Below, in pieces: positions 57,813 to 64,000 of a stretch of 64,000 nt of DNA; within the stretch, counting starts at the first letter, position 1, and the number at the start of each line of letters is the position of its first letter. This DNA comes from Haemaphysalis longicornis. Lineage: Eukaryota; Arthropoda; Arachnida; Ixodida; Ixodidae. Below the pieces are notes generated by a model, which was not told where the DNA came from, made no database searches, and worked only from the letters and a program-made list of their open reading frames with translations. Location: NCBI GenBank assembly GCA_013339765.2, contig CM023450.1, positions 97,950,820-98,014,819 of the forward strand, in the 5' to 3' direction. A program made the translations under genes and the position numbers.

Positions 57813-60800
57813 AAAAATTGTTCGCACACGGAACAAACAAATCGACAAAAAGCGCTCCATGCCTAGAAGATGGATGTAGCGGCGTCACAGCACATTTTTT
57901 TCTCTGTTTGAGCAGAGAGGAGGAGAAAAAAATGCCCGATGGGAATAAAATGAGCCAAGAAAGCCCCCTCACTCGCCGCTGCCGCCGCCACCTGTTCCGC
58001 TTTTCCTTGCCCGTTCCTACACGACCGCAACGAAGGAAAGTGGTTGCGACACCTTCCGAAAGCGGTGGTGCCCGCCGGCCGCACGTGTCCGAGACCTTAG
58101 GGCAAGCAAAGAAGAAAACTTGTTAAACATGCCCGCGAATGTGCGACTCGAGACCGGAATTTCCCAGGTGGACGCTGCGTGTATCGCGTACACCGCGTTA
58201 CACCGGGCTCGCTGGAAACTGCCGAGCATCGACCGGACATTCGCTTCGACGTCCGGCAAAAACCAGGCAATTTTATTTGCGCGTTGCCCCCAACTGTTCT
58301 CAGCGGTCTGGCTGAAGGCGGAACCGATTCGGCCAGTTCGAAAAAAAAAAAAAAAAAAAAAGGCGCTCGAGCGGCCATAAAGCGACTGTTGCGCTCGGAA
58401 AGTTCTCTTTGGGTGACGCGGATGAGCCACTGTTCTTTTCATCGTGCTTTGAAAGCGGCACACACTGTAATGCCCGGATCAGTGCACTGCAATGCCGAAC
58501 TTGTAGTAAAAAGAAAAATAAAGTAGAAGAAGTAGACGCCGATGCATGCTGGTACAGGGAAAGTCCGTCGAAGGTTGCACGCACAGCAGGCATACGTAGT
58601 AACCACGGACAGCGCGTCATCATCGACTATGCGGCAGCAATAATCGCAAGCGTCACGGCTTGTGAGCTGGTGCGTGCTTTCCGGAGGAGCGCGTTCAACC
58701 GCAAGGCGAACGAATGAACAAAGCGTCCCGGCACGTGCCGCGCTTGACTCAAATCGGGCTCCGCTGAGGTGTGAAGGCGTCGTGAGCCGTCCCGTCATCT
58801 ATGACCGTGCAGGAGCGCGGCGCCGGCGGCTGGCGGTGGTTAATATTGTTTCTTTGTGGCCGCATAGCAGGTCGGCTGAGAAGAGCGTTTGTTGTGCGTT
58901 AAGCTCACTGCATTTGGACTGCTGTGCTTTATTTTACTGCGACAAGGGTTACGCCCCCTCCACCCCCCCCCCACCTCCCGCCGCCCCACTGCGCGTTTCG
59001 TCTACTCGTCTACCCTCCCTCCAACGTTGCCGTGATTAATAACAGTTGTCCAAGCCTTTGTCCTCAAGAAGCGTCATCGTTCGAGGGGAGCGAAGCATGC
59101 AGCCAGCAGCGATGTGGCGGCGACTGCTTCTTGAAGATGTCAACCGAAATTTCAGCCGTTCCATACCAGAATCCCATTCAGGAGCTCTCTTGAACGTTGA
59201 GTCTTCACAGAGCAAAAAAGAGACGAAATGGCTGAGATGTTCAGTCATGAGTAAGCTGCCGAAAATAGGAGCACACATCCAGAAAGCTTCAAAGATTTCT
59301 GAAGGTTCATACTTTCTTGAAGTGGCGGAAAGCGGCGATCTTCTGGAGGTCCCGCCTGATTACGCCTTTGTCGACAAAAAAGCTTTCTTTTCCACGAGTG
59401 TTTCGGTGTCTCTAAAGCGGCATTTCTTGAATTTGAAGACCAGACCATCTTTTTGTTTTTTTTTTTTGTAGTTAAGCTTGAAATGAAAGCGTTTGATGTG
59501 CTCGTCAAACATTCTGTCATAGTCACGGCGTCTAAGTGCCACATTCAGATGACCCATTTTAAGGCGCGCGGGGACGTGTAAAGGCATGGCGTTGGATTCA
59601 ATCAGGCCATCAGGGGTCGCGAATGCCGTGTTCTCTCTGATAGCGGGTGGCAGACAACCGTGGTTTTCTGCCAACATCCACAGAGCGTGTTGACTGAAAA
59701 GTAGTACAGCGCGAGGTAAAGGTAATCGACACCATCAATGATTCGCGGCAGAAGATAGACGTCCTTCTTGGTAATGGCGTTCAGCTTCTTACGGCGTCGC
59801 AAAATCTCCAGGAATTGTGTTCTTTCGGCAACAGTACAGCGCGGAACAGGGGTTGATGGGCTTCAGAATAATGGTTTTCCGAAACATTTTTCAAGCCTGC
59901 TGATTAGCGACTGTGCGCTCAGAAAGGGACACTCGAAAAGATTTGTGGTGGAGGGGTGTTGCGTCACTCATATCGATTCTGTTACGAAATACTAGGCAAT
60001 AGGGACTGGACAACCGAGGGGAAAGCTCGTCCTGCGCGAAATGAAACAATGCCGCATACAGAGCCAGAACTTCTAGAAGTGGATGTTGCTGTGATGAATA
60101 GAGTGGCTTGTTGATCATGCCGAAGAACCGGATAGAATAGTCGCGACACTTCAAAAAAAAAAAAAAAAAAGACGAAGGAAACTCACACGTATAGAACAAT
60201 GATGGAGTGTAGGTCGTTGCGGCAGCGAAGAAACAAATCGGCTGCAATCGTGAACTTAAACCGTCGTGATAATTCGCGGAGGTTGCATACAGCTTCGCTG
60301 CCTTCGAGTCTTACGCATTACTGCGAGCTTCCTTCATTTTTTTTTCTAATAAAATTCAGTTAACATTTGTCCTGTGTCCTCCTGTCGTTCGTCCACCGTC
60401 TTGGCGCTGTTAAAGCAGCATGAATGCATGTATGTATGCACACATGCACGCGTGTATTAATTGTGTATGTCCATCCGTACAGTCGGCCAAATTTTTAACT
60501 GGCGTTTGCGAGCGGCGACTTTTGAGGCGGCAGCGCCGTATGACGGAAGCCAATTTGCAAACAGGTCCAGATGAAATGCATGCTCAGAAACCACGCTCAG
60601 CTGGGACCACCGTCTGCTATGCTGTTTCTTGTTAAGATCGTCATAAGAAACAAAAAAAAAAAATCGCAGCTCGCGCACGCTAGTTAAAGATTTGGCCGAC
60701 TGTACGCACACTGGGCTTCTCTCCTCGGCTTCACGACTAAAACGTATAGTTCGGTGGCGTTGGCCTGCGAATTGAACCACGTCAGTGTATATGTTACGAA

Positions 60801-61831
60801 ATCATTTCTAGCGGGTTTCTTTGAGCACAACACCCCATGCCCCTTTTTGGCTCCGTCTAAAACACAAAATGAGGTTCTCCTTTGCAGTTTGACAGTTGTG
60901 GAGAGTAATATATATATGCAGGCCCCTGTGTTGTGTACGTATAATTAGGGTAGTGAGCACTGGCGCTTCGTCTGAGGCGTACCCCATTCAGTAGATGTGT
61001 TTCTTGCTTACGCTTGATCGTGAAAGGCTCGGTTGATGCTTCTTTGATCCAACAATAAATGTTGGTTTCCAGCGTAGTCAATGAATGTTTAGAGAGGAGG
61101 AGAAGAAAAAAGCGTGTTCGCGAGAAAAGGTACGCTTCAAGAAATGGCCCTGCATCCGCGAAACCCATAGATGTATAGCCCCGTCTTGCGGTGATTGGCT
61201 TCATTTTTTTTGTAACATTGCTACCCGTAAACCTGGTTTTGTAGCACGCCCATCGCCGCCAGGCAATTACACCGCCATTTAACTTTTCCGTGCGGCAAAG
61301 GAGAACCTCATAGCAGTATTCAGTCTCCCTCCACCTTTCAGTGTACCCTCGCATGCACATTTATGTAGATGCACACGCACACACATACGCACACGCAGAC
61401 GCATGCACGGAAAATAAAGTGGCTTACGTACACGCTATTTCGGCGCACAAGCGTAGCCGCGGTGTCCGAGAATTGAATTTACTGCGGCGAGTACGGGTCA
61501 AATCAAGTTAGAGGGGGCAACTGCCGCTGTAATTATACTCCCAGACGCCCTTGAAAGTCTGAAAACAAAAAAAAAAAGCATCCTGTATATATGGATAACC
61601 AAAGGGTTCGGGGAGTGTAACGTACAGCTCATAACCATAACGAATGACCTCGGGCAAGCGCGGCAAGGCAATGAACGCGGACCGGACCTTACACTGCCGT
61701 TTTGAAGGAATTGGACGAAGACTTTTTGCACTGTCGAATTGCAGGTGCACAGTGCAAAAAGCACGGCAGAGGGAAAGGACGGACAGGCCAGCGGCGAGTC
61801 ACAGAAAGAGAGACGGCAATGGTTGAAATAC

Positions 61832-61833
<2 letters not shown>
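57813..61833. other. Unassigned 4 kb with scattered coding-like pieces
   Basis: Open pieces without stops occur at 58130-58340 (plus) and 59890-60250 (minus), but they abut A- or T-runs and carry no sure motif. Poly-A runs lie at 58341-58361 and 60153-60170. Nothing is supported as a gene. Confidence 0.35.
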
Positions 61834-61898
<65 letters not shown>

Positions 61899-61915
61899 TA
61901 GGAGAGGGACGAGAG

Positions 61916-61955
<40 letters not shown>
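61834..61955. repeat. (GA)n microsatellite, interrupted
   Basis: About 122 bp of GA repeats with several GAAGAG and ATAGGAG interruptions. Confidence 0.95.
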
Positions 61956-61959
<4 letters not shown>

Positions 61960-63615
61960 CGTCCTTTTGTATAAACAATTGTCTGGCTGACTTTTACAAA
62001 TGAAATGCTCTCGTCTTTCATTGGTTTGTTACTTTCTGTCGAAGCAGTTCTGCGGTACTGACGAACTGCTAGCAGAATAGCGCGTTCGCAATCTGGGATG
62101 CGTTCCGGGCAAGGTTAGTCGACCGAGCGGCAAGTGTGCCCATGCCGCCGCGTCCGCCCAGCGGTACAAAACCACTTTCCCTGCGAGGTCGGTTACCCTC
62201 GGAGAACGCCGCGTCGCAGTGTCAAGGACGTTGGTGGCTTTCTCTATAAACCGTTTCGTAACGGGCGCGGACAAAAGATAGCGTGCGCTCCTGGTCACGC
62301 AAGGCGGAGACTTTGAGAAAAGCTTTCAGGAGAAAGCGCGAATGTAGACAGAAGAACGAGCGAAAAGCAACGGCTTTGGACGGGCAGCAGTCGACCGTGC
62401 GGTGTGAGGCAGCGGGAACGCCGAATGTGCGCGGTCGGCACCATCAGAGGAGAAAGGGAGAGAAAAATAACTTTATTAACGTTTGGATTGCTACCACGTG
62501 GTGGGTGCTCTTAGTCGAGGGCTTCAGATCCAGATTGGATGAGTGAGAGCGATCGGGTGTTGATATGTGTCGGACAATCTTTGAGTGGAGGGGCGAGGCG
62601 TCATCCTGTTAAACCACTGACGACATAATATTGCAGTGAAAACCGCAGGTTGTGATGCCGTCGCATGCATTGTATACGGGCTAGGTTATTGTGCGCTTGT
62701 ATGGGAAACCGATATAATTCAGGTTATATTATACGAGTCTTGTAACAAATTATGCCGCTTTGTGGGCTACGCATGTATCATTTTGCGACTTTTTGTTAAA
62801 GGTTTATTCGCAGTAGAGTTTTGAAAAGATCCGAACATTTTTTCTCGCTTTCTCAAATACATTCTTAATTGGAAAGGATATGGCTCCAGAAAACGGTTGT
62901 AACTCGTAATTAAGCACACGCACATAAAAAAAAATCATGCCTTATTCATTTACTGAGAAGACTGTATGACAATGGCATGCTTTATATCTTTCTGATTAAA
63001 TTTGTATTTGCAAGCAGTGGCACAAACGCTTCAGGATCTTAGTTCACCATTTACTTGCTCGTACATTGACCTGTATAGCCCGAATATGGTCTTGAAAAAT
63101 AGCTGTTATGCAAGTTCTATTTTGGCAAAAATACGTGTCACAACGGACAAATTTTTCGTCTGAACGATACCTTGAACAGTTGGTTCAAAAGCTACCCGTC
63201 TTAAAACAATTCAAGTAACGCTCGTATGATTTCAACCGCCCCCTTTGCCGGCTGTGTTGCGGCAGCAGTTCCGATGGAACGGTTCTGACAGAAAATATGA
63301 AGCAAGCCGCGTTGCCCCTCTGTGGGCGCGTTGAGAAAGACGTTTAAGAGCGTTTGGGCTTCGACTGAAGAGTTGCTCGCGGAGCACAGAAAACAGTGCT
63401 TATAAAACCACTATGTTCGGTGAAAAGCAGTCTTAGTATTATTTTTCCAGACAAATCACAGGGGAGAAAAATTCGGGGAGACGGGCCTTTGGCAAAGATA
63501 TAACACGGTTATGGGCACTTCGACCGTGTTGCACACCCAGAGCAGCGGGGTTCTAGAGTAGCTCAACCAGGCCTTTTCACAGAACCCATCGCATTCGGAG
63601 TAGGGTGGTCGCTGT
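61956..63615. other. Unassigned 1.7 kb
   Basis: No gene or repeat recognised. Confidence 0.4.
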
Positions 63616-63619
63616 TTAA

Positions 63620-64000
63620 AGGGACGCTGCAACACTTTCGATAAGCGCTTTCGATCTTTCCTTCGCGTCTGCAAGCACTGCGAAAGCTATAGTTATCGCC
63701 CGCACGGAGCGGCACCGCGAGATTTGCTCGTCGCACCAGACACGCCTTCCAATGCTTCTTTGTTTTTTGTGTTTTTTTTTTTTGCAAGTTGCTATCGAAA
63801 AGCGTTCATTGCTGCTACTGAAGGAAAACCGGCCAACAGCCGCTACATGGCCTCAGTGACGTAATTCGAGCCGTCGAAGAACGTCAAGACCGGGAAAGAG
63901 AGAAAAAATTTTTTAAGTAAGTTTACAAGTTACCTGATGAGCACAGAGCAGCAATTTTTGGCTGAGGTACTTGGCGACCCCCTAATCTAAGTACTGGGTG
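63620..64000. mobile_element. Left end of a further TTAA-type element, cut by window edge
   Basis: TTAA (63616-63619) followed by AGGGACGCTGCAACACTTTC has the form of the other TTAA elements. The right end lies beyond the window, so the call is provisional. Confidence 0.45.

Noticed and set aside
59360..60250. Minus-strand open pieces that might be a degraded gene
   Set aside because: Frames are broken by T- and A-runs, no catalytic motif is present, and the pieces do not join into a known domain order.

Overview
The window looks like arthropod nuclear DNA, most probably from a tick (Ixodida). It has no operons or dense coding. It is packed with decayed non-LTR retrotransposons (RTE-like with TGA-type tails, RNase H-bearing I/R1-like, APE-endonuclease LINEs), tRNA-derived SINEs whose body matches a widespread tick SINE type, several kinds of inverted-repeat DNA transposon, and long microsatellites. 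The tick assignment is inferred from repeat content; no host gene proves it.

Layout. 1-7.4 kb: a Gag-like remnant, SINEs, a truncated RTE element, and two 1.7 kb copies of one inverted-repeat element that targets TTAA (1398-3091 and 5450-7134). 7.5-10.5 kb: segment A, with an intact intronless gene for a Max-like bHLH-leucine zipper protein (8709-9146). 10.5-22 kb: a 1.9 kb fold-back repeat with a nested TTAA MITE, a second TTAA MITE, an RNase H LINE on the minus strand, and small repeats. 24.4-31.4 kb: segment B, a direct-orientation paralogue of segment A swollen by inserted elements, carrying a second, divergent Max-like reading frame (28663-29079). 31-46 kb: a Harbinger-like MITE, a GC-rich hAT-like element, a three-copy repeat family, an RTE insertion with a clear target-site duplication, and long microsatellites. 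46.8 kb: a probable 3'-terminal exon of an unidentified gene, with acceptor and poly(A) signal. 47-64 kb: mostly unassigned DNA with a tail-to-tail MITE pair, a GCGAGTG-rich element, and the left end of another TTAA element at the right edge.

The most interesting content is the Max-like pair. Copy A keeps the whole bHLHZip fold in ungapped alignment with animal Max, but two residues that contact the E-box in Max are replaced. Copy B has lost its basic region through in-frame deletions yet stays open. Comparing segments A and B gives occupied and empty sites for four insertions (pogo-like/TA, SINE/12 bp, hAT/8 bp, Harbinger-like/TTA). That allows element boundaries to be set from sequence alone. 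No other complete gene can be supported with confidence.
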